Assembly (NCBI GenBank): GCA_947461325.1
Contig: CANHLD010000044.1
Coordinates: 1 to 11,457, forward strand
DNA from: Comamonadaceae bacterium
Lineage (GTDB): Bacteria > Pseudomonadota > Gammaproteobacteria > Burkholderiales > Burkholderiaceae_C
Direction: 5' to 3'
DNA length: 11,457 nt
Position 1 is the stretch's first letter. Every line of letters starts with the position of its first letter. The notes under the pieces are model-generated. The model was not told the DNA's origin. It made no database searches and saw only the letters and a list, made by a program, of their open reading frames with translations. Shown piece after piece: positions 1 through 6,943 of this stretch. Both the position numbers and the translations under genes were made by a program.

Positions 1-162
1 AGCCAGCCAACCGGCTTTGGTTAAAGCTTCCACAAAAGCTAGCGGATAGCCGCGCTGTTCATCTACGCCTTGCCAGTAAGTGCTGTCAAAGCCTGCACAC
101 AACTGACGCAATGCATCGCGTATGTCTTGGTGTTCATCAATGGCGGGCAGTTCTTGTTTCAT
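1..162 (-). CDS. Acyl-CoA dehydrogenase family protein, N-terminal 54 residues (partial)
   Basis: This is the beginning of a gene that runs off the left edge; only 54 codons are visible. The residues resemble the alpha-helical N-terminus of acyl-CoA dehydrogenases: an IRDALRQLC helix, then an FDSTYW...DEQRGYP stretch, then FVEALTKAGWLA, which matches the usual 'aGWlg' turn before the substrate pocket. Such enzymes are cytoplasmic FAD proteins that introduce a trans-2,3 double bond into acyl-CoAs and pass electrons to ETF. The catalytic Glu and the FAD-binding parts are outside the window. The ATG at 160-162 follows a TGAGGA ribosome binding site with a 6-base spacer, and the TGA of that site is the stop codon of the preceding hydratase gene. 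The pairing of dehydrogenase and hydratase supports successive oxidation and hydration of one acyl-CoA. The family call is fairly sure; the substrate is unknown. Confidence 0.8.
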   Translation of the reverse strand, partial: MKQELPAIDEHQDIRDALRQLCAGFDSTYWQGVDEQRGYPLAFVEALTKAGWLA

Positions 163-168
163 AGCGTG

Positions 169-174
169 TCCTCA
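169..174 (-). promoter_or_regulatory. Ribosome binding site of the acyl-CoA dehydrogenase, fused to a stop codon
   Basis: On the minus strand these bases read TGAGGA, 6 bases before the ATG at 162. The first three bases are the stop codon of the upstream hydratase, so translation of the two genes is probably coupled. It fixes the start of the left-edge gene. Confidence 0.7.
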
Positions 175-1041
175 AGAAGCCCAACGGGCCGTGGCTTGCA
201 TGCACACATCGCCTTGGTGGTCTTGAACCCAGGCGTTTACCAGCTCGCCGTCAGGGTGCGCACACACACTGAGTGTTCGTTGATCGGCGCATTCAAACAC
301 CGGCTTGACGGCTTTGAACTCGAAGGATTGCAAAGCGCGGTCGCTGTGTCTGCGCAGCAAATCGACCAGCAACGTGGCCATCAAAGGCCCGTGCACGATC
401 AAGCCCGGGTAGCCTTCAACTTGGGTCACATAACGCCGGTCGTAATGAATGCGGTGGCTGTTGAATGTCAATGCTGAATAACGAAACAGCAACACATCGT
501 CAGGCACGATATCGCGTTGCCACACCGCCGTGTGCACAGGTTTCACGCCGGGCAAAGGTGTCGCCGCCGGGTCAGCATTGGGTCTGAAAACAATGTCATG
601 GGTTTCTTCCAAACACACACCTTGGGCATTGCTGAATCTGTGCAGTACCTGCACAAACAACAACTCGCCGCTGCGCCCGGTTTTGTGCTGCACGTTTTCA
701 ATGCGGGAGACGCGCTCCACGTCTTCACCTAAACGCATGGGCTGGTGCCAATGCAAACGCCCGCCCGCCCACATGCGACGCGGCAATGGCACCGGGGGCA
801 AAAAACCGCCGCGTTTGGGGTGACCATCCGGGCCGATGTCACTTTGTCTGGCGACAGGTAAAAAATACAACCAATGCCATAAGGGTGGCAGCGTGTCACC
901 GTTGCAAGGCTCGGCGTCTTCGCGGTCCAGCGTGGCTGACATGGCGCGCACCGGATTCAATCCCAGCACATCACGCCTGGTTTCGGTTTTACCTTGCCAG
1001 CTTTGTAAATGCGCCAGTGTGGCCGCGTCCAACAGACTCAC
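172..1041 (-). CDS. FAS1-like dehydratase / MaoC-type acyl-CoA hydratase (HTD2 / mesaconyl-C4-CoA hydratase-like)
   Basis: This 289-residue protein has the layout of double hot-dog hydratases related to HTD2 and mesaconyl-C4-CoA hydratase. It has an N-terminal FAS1-like dehydratase half (about 1-150, with GGFLPPVPLPRRMWAGG at 78-94) and a C-terminal MaoC-like half with TFNSHRIHYD at 192-201 and EGYPGLIVHGPL at 209-220. The family adds water to (or removes it from) enoyl-CoAs, often branched or dicarboxylic ones. The classical R-hydratase motif GDxNPxH is here NSHRIH, as is usual in this subfamily. The start is GTG at 1039-1041, overlapping the TGA of the substrate-binding protein gene (GTGA); the next Met is residue 34 and would cut into the conserved N-terminus. 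The downstream acyl-CoA dehydrogenase probably makes its enoyl-CoA substrate. The fold call is secure; the exact substrate cannot be read from the sequence. Confidence 0.8.
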   Translation of the reverse strand: MSLLDAATLAHLQSWQGKTETRRDVLGLNPVRAMSATLDREDAEPCNGDTLPPLWHWLYFLPVARQSDIGPDGHPKRGGFLPPVPLPRRMWAGGRLHWHQPMRLGEDVERVSRIENVQHKTGRSGELLFVQVLHRFSNAQGVCLEETHDIVFRPNADPAATPLPGVKPVHTAVWQRDIVPDDVLLFRYSALTFNSHRIHYDRRYVTQVEGYPGLIVHGPLMATLLVDLLRRHSDRALQSFEFKAVKPVFECADQRTLSVCAHPDGELVNAWVQDHQGDVCMQATARWAS

Positions 1042-2339
1042 TTGAAATCAATCATCTTGAGCGAACTGTTTTGCAGAATCGCCGGGTTGATGGTTTTCAC
1101 CCAAGCAGGAGATTTTTGATCCAGCGGTGTGGTCACCAAGTCGGCCGGCACAATCATCATTTTGTCCATGACAGCGAATGGAAATTGGGGTACGCGCTTG
1201 GTGATGCCAAGCAATTGATCTTCCAAGCCTTGGCCGTCATCACGCATGCGCACAGTTCGGCCATAGCCTTTGAAACTCATTTTGCGCATGGCTTGCGCTA
1301 CTTGCTCGTTACTCGGCCATTTGCCGCCATTGGCTTTGATGGCATTTTCATAACCGGTTTTCAAACCAAACAATGCTTGCGCCATGTGATAAGTGGAGTA
1401 GATGGGGTAGGCGCCGGTTTTGGCTTTGAACTTAGAAACAAATGCCATGTGTTTGGGTTCATTGCGGGTTTCAGGATGCAAGAAGTAATGGTCACCGCGT
1501 GCGCCTGCAATGATGCCTGCAGGAACCGCATCGCCCAAACGCTCAAGTGAGCTTTCCAGCAACGGCAAAACAAACTGCGTGTTCTGATTGAACATACCCC
1601 GCTGTGAGGCTTGCCGCACAAAGGTATCGAGGTCACCGCCCCATGAGGTGTTGAGAACCACATCGGGTTTCATGGCTTGCAAACGACTGAGTTCGGTTGA
1701 GAAATCGGAGGCGCCCATTTTCGGGAACATCTCGGCAACCACTTTCACATTGGGTTTGAAAACGCGCAAAGTGTTGATGAAAATTTCCCAGGAGTCGCGG
1801 CCCCATGCATAGTCCTGGTTGACCACGGCAATGGTTTCGAAATTGGGTTTGGTTTTCATCAGGTACAACACCGTCGCCACCATTTCTGTCGTGGCATTGG
1901 CTTGTGTTCGCAACACATACTGGTAGCGTTTTTCTTCCAACAATTTTTCAGTGCCGCAGTCCCATGCAATGTTGAGCACTTTCAAATCTTCAGCCACGGG
2001 TGCGATCACATTGCAGTTGCCGCTGGAGATAGCGGACAACATGGTTTTCACACCTTGCTCTTGCACCAGGCGGCGGTACTCGGACAACATCTTGTCAGGC
2101 CCAGTGCCTTCATCAATAAAGCTGGCAGACAACTTCACGCCGCCAATACCACCTGTGGCGTTGATGTCATCGATGATGATTTCAGCAGCGGCTTTGGCCG
2201 GTACGCCAAACACAGAAGCCGGGCCGGATAAAAAAGTGGAGATGCCGATTTTCAATTCAGCAGGTTTGGTTTGGGCATGCGCAGCTAGCGACAATGCGCT
2301 GAGTAAAACGGTTGAAACAATACGTTGAAATGCGTGCAT
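1038..2339 (-). CDS. ABC transporter periplasmic substrate-binding protein, LivK/HAAT type
   Basis: This 433-residue protein begins with a Sec signal peptide: a short basic start, the hydrophobic run TVLLSALSLAA, and a likely cleavage after AHA (residue 22). The mature part has the features of type I periplasmic binding proteins (Peripla_BP_6): KIGISTFLSGPASVFG, AAAEIIIDDINATGGIGG, a hinge-region SAISSGNCNVIAPVAE, and AVVNQDYAWGRDSWE at the start of the second lobe. Two cysteines (GNCN and WDCGTE) may form a disulfide. It should capture a solute in the periplasm and hand it to LivH/LivM. I chose the inner ATG at 2339 because AGGAGGAG lies 6 bases upstream and the signal peptide follows directly; an ATG at 2360 would add seven residues and contain this ribosome binding site. 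It is placed five genes after livH, behind two dehydrogenases, which ties the transported solute to catabolism. The ligand is unknown. Confidence 0.9.
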   Translation of the reverse strand: MHAFQRIVSTVLLSALSLAAHAQTKPAELKIGISTFLSGPASVFGVPAKAAAEIIIDDINATGGIGGVKLSASFIDEGTGPDKMLSEYRRLVQEQGVKTMLSAISSGNCNVIAPVAEDLKVLNIAWDCGTEKLLEEKRYQYVLRTQANATTEMVATVLYLMKTKPNFETIAVVNQDYAWGRDSWEIFINTLRVFKPNVKVVAEMFPKMGASDFSTELSRLQAMKPDVVLNTSWGGDLDTFVRQASQRGMFNQNTQFVLPLLESSLERLGDAVPAGIIAGARGDHYFLHPETRNEPKHMAFVSKFKAKTGAYPIYSTYHMAQALFGLKTGYENAIKANGGKWPSNEQVAQAMRKMSFKGYGRTVRMRDDGQGLEDQLLGITKRVPQFPFAVMDKMMIVPADLVTTPLDQKSPAWVKTINPAILQNSSLKMIDFK

Positions 2340-2345
2340 GAATAT

Positions 2346-2353
2346 CTCCTCCT
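2346..2353 (-). promoter_or_regulatory. Strong ribosome binding site of the substrate-binding protein
   Basis: The minus strand reads AGGAGGAG, 6 bases before the ATG at 2339. It is the strongest Shine-Dalgarno in the operon and fits the need for excess binding protein over membrane components. It also decides the start codon. Confidence 0.8.
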
Positions 2354-2362
2354 GATACATCG

Positions 2363-3115
2363 TTAAATGGTACGGCCGCCATCCACAGGCATTTCCAGCC
2401 CGGTGAAAAACTCGGCAGCGTCGCTGGCCAGAAATACCGCAGCCGCTGCCACATCGCTGGCTTGTGCAAATCTGCCTAAAGGGATAGTGGCTACAAATTT
2501 TGCTCGGTTGACGGGCGTATCGGGCAATCCCATGAAGTCTTCAAACAAACCGGTGACGCCCATGACCGGGCATATGGCGTTGACGCGGATGTTTTCAGGG
2601 CCGAGTTCCACCGCCATGGATTTGGACAGCAAGTTGACCGCTCCTTTGGAAGCGTTGTACCAAGACAGTCCGGGGCGCGGGCGAATGCCTGCGACCGAGC
2701 CGATGTTCAAAATCACACCGTGTTTGTTTTGTCGCATGAGCGGTACGACGGCATGTGTCATGTGAAAAATAGATTTCACATTGACGGCAAATACCTTGTC
2801 GAACATGGCTTCATCGACTTCCAGCATGGGCCTGTTTTTGTGGGTCGTGCCTGCGTTGTTCACCACGATGTCGGGAATGCCGAAAGTGCTTACGCAATGC
2901 GCCACCAAGGCCTGCACCTGGTCTGCGCGGGTGACATCACATGTGAACGCGCTGGCGTTGGCACCGAGTGCACCGGCCACGCGTTTGGCCGCTTCTGCAT
3001 TGATGTCAGCGACGATGACGCGTGCGCCTTCTCGTACATAAGCTTGTGCAATGCCTTCACCAAAGCCGCCACCTGAACCGGTGACGACAGCGATTTTATT
3101 TTTCAATTGAGTCAT
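2363..3115 (-). CDS. Short-chain dehydrogenase/reductase (classical SDR, FabG-like)
   Basis: This 250-residue protein is the normal length of a classical SDR and has every hallmark. These are the Rossmann motif TGSGGGFG at 12-19, D60 after beta-3, NNAG at 86-89, Asn112 in NVK, catalytic Ser140, Tyr153 and Lys157 in YNASK, and the C-terminal PVDGG at 243-247. Asp37 at the end of the second strand (VIVADIN) is the usual sign of NAD(H) rather than NADP(H) preference, so an oxidative, catabolic role is likely. It would interconvert an alcohol and a ketone or aldehyde in the cytoplasm. It lies 21 bases after the aldehyde dehydrogenase and 23 bases before the binding protein, inside the operon. It could supply the aldehyde to the neighbouring dehydrogenase or act as a 3-hydroxyacyl-CoA dehydrogenase after the hydratase; the sequence alone does not decide. 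It is unlikely to be the fatty-acid-synthesis FabG, given its context. Confidence 0.92.
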   Translation of the reverse strand: MTQLKNKIAVVTGSGGGFGEGIAQAYVREGARVIVADINAEAAKRVAGALGANASAFTCDVTRADQVQALVAHCVSTFGIPDIVVNNAGTTHKNRPMLEVDEAMFDKVFAVNVKSIFHMTHAVVPLMRQNKHGVILNIGSVAGIRPRPGLSWYNASKGAVNLLSKSMAVELGPENIRVNAICPVMGVTGLFEDFMGLPDTPVNRAKFVATIPLGRFAQASDVAAAAVFLASDAAEFFTGLEMPVDGGRTI

Positions 3116-3136
3116 GTTGCTGCTTTCAAAAAATCA

Positions 3137-4570
3137 TTAACCGTGAAACTGCACCACTGTTTTGGTGGTGCTCATTTCTTCGAGTGCCAGAAAACCTTTT
3201 TCACGCCCGTGCCCGCTGCGCTTGACACCGCCAAAAGGCAGTTCGACACCGCCACCAGCGCCGAATGAATTGATGAACACCTGTCCGCATTTCAACGCTT
3301 TGGCTACACGTTGTTGTGTTCCGCCGTTTTCGCTCCACACCGCAGCCAGCAAGCCGTAATCGGTGCCGTTTGCCAAAGCAATGGCGTGTGCTTCATCGGT
3401 GAACGACATGGCGGCCAGCACAGGGCCAAACACCTCTTGTTGTGCCAGTGGGCTGTCGTTGGGCACATGACCGAACAGAGTGGGTGTGACGTAATAGCCT
3501 GCGGCGGGCACGCCGGGGTCAATCTGTCCTTGTGCAAGCACAGGGTAACCAGCCGCTTTGGCTTGTTCAATGAAGCGGTTGACGCGTTGTTGTTGAGAAG
3601 GGTTGACAACTGGTCCGCAGTCCAGGTTCATCTCTGGTGTGCCGACGCGTACCTGTTTGAATTTTTCAGCCACAAGCGCGACGAATCTGTCGTAGATGGA
3701 TTGCTGCACCAGTAAACGGCTGCCAGCGGTGCATGTCTGTCCGGTGTTTTGAATGATGCCTCGCACCACAGTCGTGGCAGCTAATTCGAGATTGGCATCT
3801 TCAAACACCAAATGCGGCGATTTGCCGCCGAGCTCTAACGTGCATTTCACTGCGTGCTTGGCGGCAGCTTGTTGAATCAACACGCCGACTTCGTTGGAGC
3901 CTGTAAAGCTGATGAAGTTGATGTCCGGATGGTTAGCCAGTGCGGCACCGGCTTCTTCACCTATGCCGCTGACGATATTCAAAGCGCCTGCGGGGAAGCC
4001 AGCAAGCAATGCCAATTCAGCGATACGCAAACAACTCAAACACGCATCTTCAGCTGGCTTGACCACCACGGCGTTGCCCATGGCCAAGGCAGGAGCGATG
4101 CTGCGCCCCATCATTTGCGCCGGGTAATTCCAGGGAATGATGTGCGCGGTCACGCCCAAAGGTTCGCGCAATAAATTGACTTGGTAGCCATTCAAAAATG
4201 GGATGACTTCGCCATGCACTTTGTCGGCAGCGCCGCCGAAAAACTCAAAGTAGCGCGCCAACACCACCATGTCATTGCGCGCCGTGGTCATGGGCTTGCC
4301 GGTGTCACGTGCTTCAAGCAATGCCAGTTCCTCGGCATGCTCGGTGACGAGAAAGCTGAGCTTCATCATCAAGCGGCCGCGTTCTGTGGCGCTGAGATTT
4401 CCCCATTCACCAGACAAAGCAGCGCGTGCCGCGCGTACCGCTGCATCTATGTCTTTGGCGTCGCCGCGCGGAATATGTTCGAACACCAAACCATCTACGG
4501 GTGAGCGGACTTCCAAGGTTTGTCCGCTGATGGCTTGGCAGGCCTTGCCAGCAATGATCATGTGTGCCAT
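3137..4570 (-). CDS. NAD(P)-dependent aldehyde dehydrogenase (ALDH superfamily)
   Basis: This is a complete ALDH of 477 residues from the ATG at 4570. The diagnostic parts are present: the oxyanion Asn148 in PWNYP, Lys171 in KPAE, the cofactor loop SFTGSNEVG at 221-229, general base Glu246 in LELGGK, nucleophile Cys280 in NTGQTC, and Glu379 in EVFGP. It oxidises an aldehyde to the carboxylic acid in the cytoplasm; overall character is closest to broad betaine-aldehyde/phenylacetaldehyde-type ALDHs, and the substrate cannot be told. An earlier in-frame ATG at 4624 would add 18 residues and overlap livF by about 35 bases; family N-termini begin near the later start, so 4570 is preferred, although its ribosome binding site (an AAGAAAG run) is weak. 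It sits between the importer and an SDR, as if the compound taken up is, or becomes, an aldehyde. Confidence 0.92.
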   Translation of the reverse strand: MAHMIIAGKACQAISGQTLEVRSPVDGLVFEHIPRGDAKDIDAAVRAARAALSGEWGNLSATERGRLMMKLSFLVTEHAEELALLEARDTGKPMTTARNDMVVLARYFEFFGGAADKVHGEVIPFLNGYQVNLLREPLGVTAHIIPWNYPAQMMGRSIAPALAMGNAVVVKPAEDACLSCLRIAELALLAGFPAGALNIVSGIGEEAGAALANHPDINFISFTGSNEVGVLIQQAAAKHAVKCTLELGGKSPHLVFEDANLELAATTVVRGIIQNTGQTCTAGSRLLVQQSIYDRFVALVAEKFKQVRVGTPEMNLDCGPVVNPSQQQRVNRFIEQAKAAGYPVLAQGQIDPGVPAAGYYVTPTLFGHVPNDSPLAQQEVFGPVLAAMSFTDEAHAIALANGTDYGLLAAVWSENGGTQQRVAKALKCGQVFINSFGAGGGVELPFGGVKRSGHGREKGFLALEEMSTTKTVVQFHG

Positions 4571-4589
4571 GGGTTTCTTTCTTAAAACA

Positions 4590-5261
4590 TTAAGTGGCGA
4601 GCGATGTATCCAGACTGAGCGCACCGCGCTCTAACAGCCAGGTTTGATCAGGCATGCCGTGCAACAGACTGGCATTCGATTCGGTGATGATGACGCTCAA
4701 GGTCGGGCGCAACTGACGCAAGCGACCGATCGCTTGCACATACTGCTCAGCCAATACCGGCGCCAGACCTTGCAGCGGCTCATCCAGCAACACCAAGCGC
4801 GTGCCTGCCATCAAGGCGCGACCCAGTGCAACCATTTTTCCTTGGCCACCGGACAAAGCCGCACCTGAACGCGCCAGCATGGGTTCGAGTTGCGGCACCA
4901 CTTCCAGCGCTGCGTCTAAACGCAATTGGGTTTCTGCGGCGGTCAATCCCAACACCTCGGCAGGTAAACGCAAGTTATCCAACACGGACAGCGTTGGAAA
5001 AATTACCCGGTCTTCCGGCGCATAGCCGATACCCAGTGAAGCGCGCCGGTGCGCCGCTGTATGCAGCAATTCGGTTTGATCGAATAACAACTGGCCTGAC
5101 TTGACGGGCACCAAACCCATGATGCTGCGAAGCAAGGTGGTTTTGCCTGCACCATTGCGACCGATCACGGCCACGGTGCTGCCAGTCAGTACATGCGCAT
5201 GAATGTGTCGCAAGACTTCAATGCCTGCGAGCTCTACCGTGAGTTGATCGATCAGCAACAT
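4590..5261 (-). CDS. livF: Branched-chain-amino-acid-type ABC transporter ATP-binding protein LivF
   Basis: This 223-residue nucleotide-binding subunit drives uptake together with LivG on the cytoplasmic face of LivH/LivM. It shows Walker A GRNGAGKT at 34-41, a LivF-like APEDRVIFPTLSVLDNL Q-loop region at 81-97, the ABC signature LSGGQ at 136-140, and Walker B LVLLDEP at 156-162. It is slightly shorter than the usual 230-240 residues. One oddity is the switch region after Walker B: it reads ITESN (around 192-196), where LivF proteins usually have VEQN and most ABC ATPases VEHD. The ATG at 5261 overlaps the livG stop by one base (TGATG), so translation is coupled. Assignment to LivF rather than LivG rests on the compact length, the Q-loop region and the gene order H-M-G-F. 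The transported solute need not be an amino acid. Confidence 0.9.
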   Translation of the reverse strand: MLLIDQLTVELAGIEVLRHIHAHVLTGSTVAVIGRNGAGKTTLLRSIMGLVPVKSGQLLFDQTELLHTAAHRRASLGIGYAPEDRVIFPTLSVLDNLRLPAEVLGLTAAETQLRLDAALEVVPQLEPMLARSGAALSGGQGKMVALGRALMAGTRLVLLDEPLQGLAPVLAEQYVQAIGRLRQLRPTLSVIITESNASLLHGMPDQTWLLERGALSLDTSLAT

Positions 5262-6004
5262 CAGCGGGTCCCCAAAATTTCAAGCTTGACCTGCGGTTGT
5301 TGCAACACATCGTCAGGCTCACCGTCAGCTGCAATCCGCCCGCCAATCCAAGCGGCCACACGTGTGGCATAGCGTTTGACAATGTCGATGTCATGCTCGA
5401 CAAACCAACTGGTGACTTGGCGTTCAGCCATGGCTTGCATGACGGTGTCCATCAATTGCATTTTGCTGTCGGAGCCGACACCGCTGGTCGGCTCGTCCAT
5501 GATCATCAACTGCGGTTTGAGCATCAGCGCCATGGCCACGTCTAACAATTTGCGTTGACCTTCAGGCAATGCCATGGCAGGCAAATGGCTACGTTCATGC
5601 AAACCCACCAGCGCCAAGGTGTCGTCCACTTCGCGGGCATCGACCGCATCCGTCAATGCGGTCAACCATGACATGTGTCCGGTGCGCGCCGCAGCGGCAA
5701 TCTCCAAACATTGCCTGACCGTGTGGTCCAGAAACAATTGAGGTAATTGAAATGAACGGCCTAAACCCATTCTGACCAAGTGGCGCGGTTCGCGCCCAGT
5801 CACGTCTTGGCCGTTGAACATCACCTGGCCTTGATCGGGTTTGAGAAAGCCGGTGCAAATATTGATGAAGGTAGTTTTGCCTGCACCGTTTTGACCAATG
5901 ACGGCAAGGCGTTCACCACGGTGTAAATCAAAGTCGATCTTGTCTGCGGCAATCACACCACCGAAACGCAGACACAGGTTGCGGGTGCTTAACAAGGATG
6001 TCAT
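5261..6004 (-). CDS. livG: Branched-chain-amino-acid-type ABC transporter ATP-binding protein LivG
   Basis: This 247-residue ATPase subunit has Walker A GQNGAGKT at 37-44, a Q-loop in GRSFQLPQLF (Gln86), a LivG-style signature LPEGQRK at 147-153, Walker B LMIMDEP at 166-172, and an intact H-loop VEHD (His204). Typical LivG features such as the LCLRFGGVIAADKIDF start and the GEPDDVL end are present. It partners LivF under the LivH/LivM membrane channel. The ATG at 6004 is chosen because AAGGAG lies 5 bases upstream and the ATG overlaps the livM stop as ATGA; an in-frame ATG at 6112 would add 36 residues buried in livM with no family similarity. Because its H-loop is intact while that of LivF is not, the two ATP sites may be unequal. 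Confidence 0.92.
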   Translation of the reverse strand: MTSLLSTRNLCLRFGGVIAADKIDFDLHRGERLAVIGQNGAGKTTFINICTGFLKPDQGQVMFNGQDVTGREPRHLVRMGLGRSFQLPQLFLDHTVRQCLEIAAAARTGHMSWLTALTDAVDAREVDDTLALVGLHERSHLPAMALPEGQRKLLDVAMALMLKPQLMIMDEPTSGVGSDSKMQLMDTVMQAMAERQVTSWFVEHDIDIVKRYATRVAAWIGGRIAADGEPDDVLQQPQVKLEILGTR

Positions 6005-6942
6005 GTGTTCTCCTTGTGTGGGTTGCTGGCTTTGCGACGCATCAAACCCACAATACCATCCGGCGCGAGAATGATGACCACAATCAAAGTCAAACCCAAC
6101 AACATTTGCCAAATGCCAGTCATGTACGCTGCAGCAAACAGTTTGACGGTTTCAAACACAGCCGCACCGAGAAACGCGCCCATGGCGTGTCCCGATCCGC
6201 CCAGCACAGCGATAAACACATACTCTCCTGAACGGAACCACGAGCCAATGTCTGGTGTTACCAAACCTTGCACCATGGCAAACATGGCGCCCGACAAACC
6301 CACGAGTACTGCAGACAACACATAGGCCTGCCACAAGATCAAGCGGGCAGACAAGCCCAAATATTCCAAGCGGGTTTCGTTCGACTTGATGCCGGCCAAT
6401 GCTTCACCTGCCGCAGATTTGAAATAGCGTTGCACCAGCCAGACCATAAACACCACGCAGACCACCACCAGCACCAACAAACTGCTTTCAAAATCAGCGC
6501 GATCAAAACGGATGCCCAGCAATTCAGGACGCTCCATGCGCAGGCCGTCGGTGCCGCCTGATATGTTGTACATCTTGCCTAGCATGGCAAACACCACCAT
6601 GCTGAGAGCCAGATTGAGCATGCCGAAAAATATGCCTCGGTAACGCACCATGAACACACCGACCACTGCGCCCGCCACACCACTGACAAGCAAAGCACCA
6701 ATCAGCAACACCATGCCGTCAAGCGCTGGATAGGCGCGGGTTAAGAAAGCAACGGTGTAGGCGCCGATGGCGGCATACAAAGCGTGACCAAATGACACTT
6801 GACCGGCGCGCATCATGACTGACACACCCAGACTCGCCAAGCCATAGCACAAGCCCATGATGAGCGGCGTTTTGCTCCAAGGAAATTGCCAGCCGAGCAG
6901 CAAACAGAGCAAAGCGCCGACCAAACCGATCAGATTCAACAT
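6001..6942 (-). CDS. livM: Branched-chain-amino-acid-type ABC transporter permease LivM
   Basis: This is a 313-residue, very hydrophobic inner-membrane protein with roughly nine membrane segments. Family features are the GQVSFGHALYAAIGAY block at 47-62, GGTDGL at 129-134, the cytoplasmic EAA-like coupling loop EALAGIKSNETRLEYLGLS at 180-198, LGGSGHAMGAFLGAA at 247-261, and LAPDGIVGL near the C-terminus. With LivH it forms the translocation path for the solute delivered by the periplasmic binding protein. It begins one base after the livH stop (TGA-C-ATG) and ends with an ATGA overlap into livG, so it is translationally coupled on both sides. The last residues also encode the livG ribosome binding site. 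The call is secure at family level. Confidence 0.92.
   Translation of the reverse strand: MLNLIGLVGALLCLLLGWQFPWSKTPLIMGLCYGLASLGVSVMMRAGQVSFGHALYAAIGAYTVAFLTRAYPALDGMVLLIGALLVSGVAGAVVGVFMVRYRGIFFGMLNLALSMVVFAMLGKMYNISGGTDGLRMERPELLGIRFDRADFESSLLVLVVVCVVFMVWLVQRYFKSAAGEALAGIKSNETRLEYLGLSARLILWQAYVLSAVLVGLSGAMFAMVQGLVTPDIGSWFRSGEYVFIAVLGGSGHAMGAFLGAAVFETVKLFAAAYMTGIWQMLLGLTLIVVIILAPDGIVGLMRRKASNPHKENT
6010..6015 (-). promoter_or_regulatory. Ribosome binding site of livG
   Basis: The minus strand reads AAGGAG, 5 bases before the ATG at 6004, inside the last codons of livM. It decides in favour of the short livG start. Confidence 0.7.
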
Positions 6943-6943
6943 G

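Noticed and set aside
786..1550. A 254-codon open frame on the plus strand
   Set aside because: It lies antisense across the junction of the hydratase and the binding-protein genes, both of which have clear family motifs. Its translation has low-complexity His/Arg-rich character and no recognisable domain.
3311..3715. A 134-codon open frame on the plus strand
   Set aside because: It is antisense to the middle of the aldehyde dehydrogenase, which is full length and intact; the plus-strand product shows no family pattern.
4571..4624. A longer start for the aldehyde dehydrogenase at 4624
   Set aside because: It would overlap livF by about 35 bases and add an 18-residue basic stretch not expected in this family.
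6005..6112. A longer start for livG at 6112
   Set aside because: The extra 36 residues overlap the end of livM, have no LivG similarity, and lie before a good AAGGAG site with an ATGA junction at 6004.
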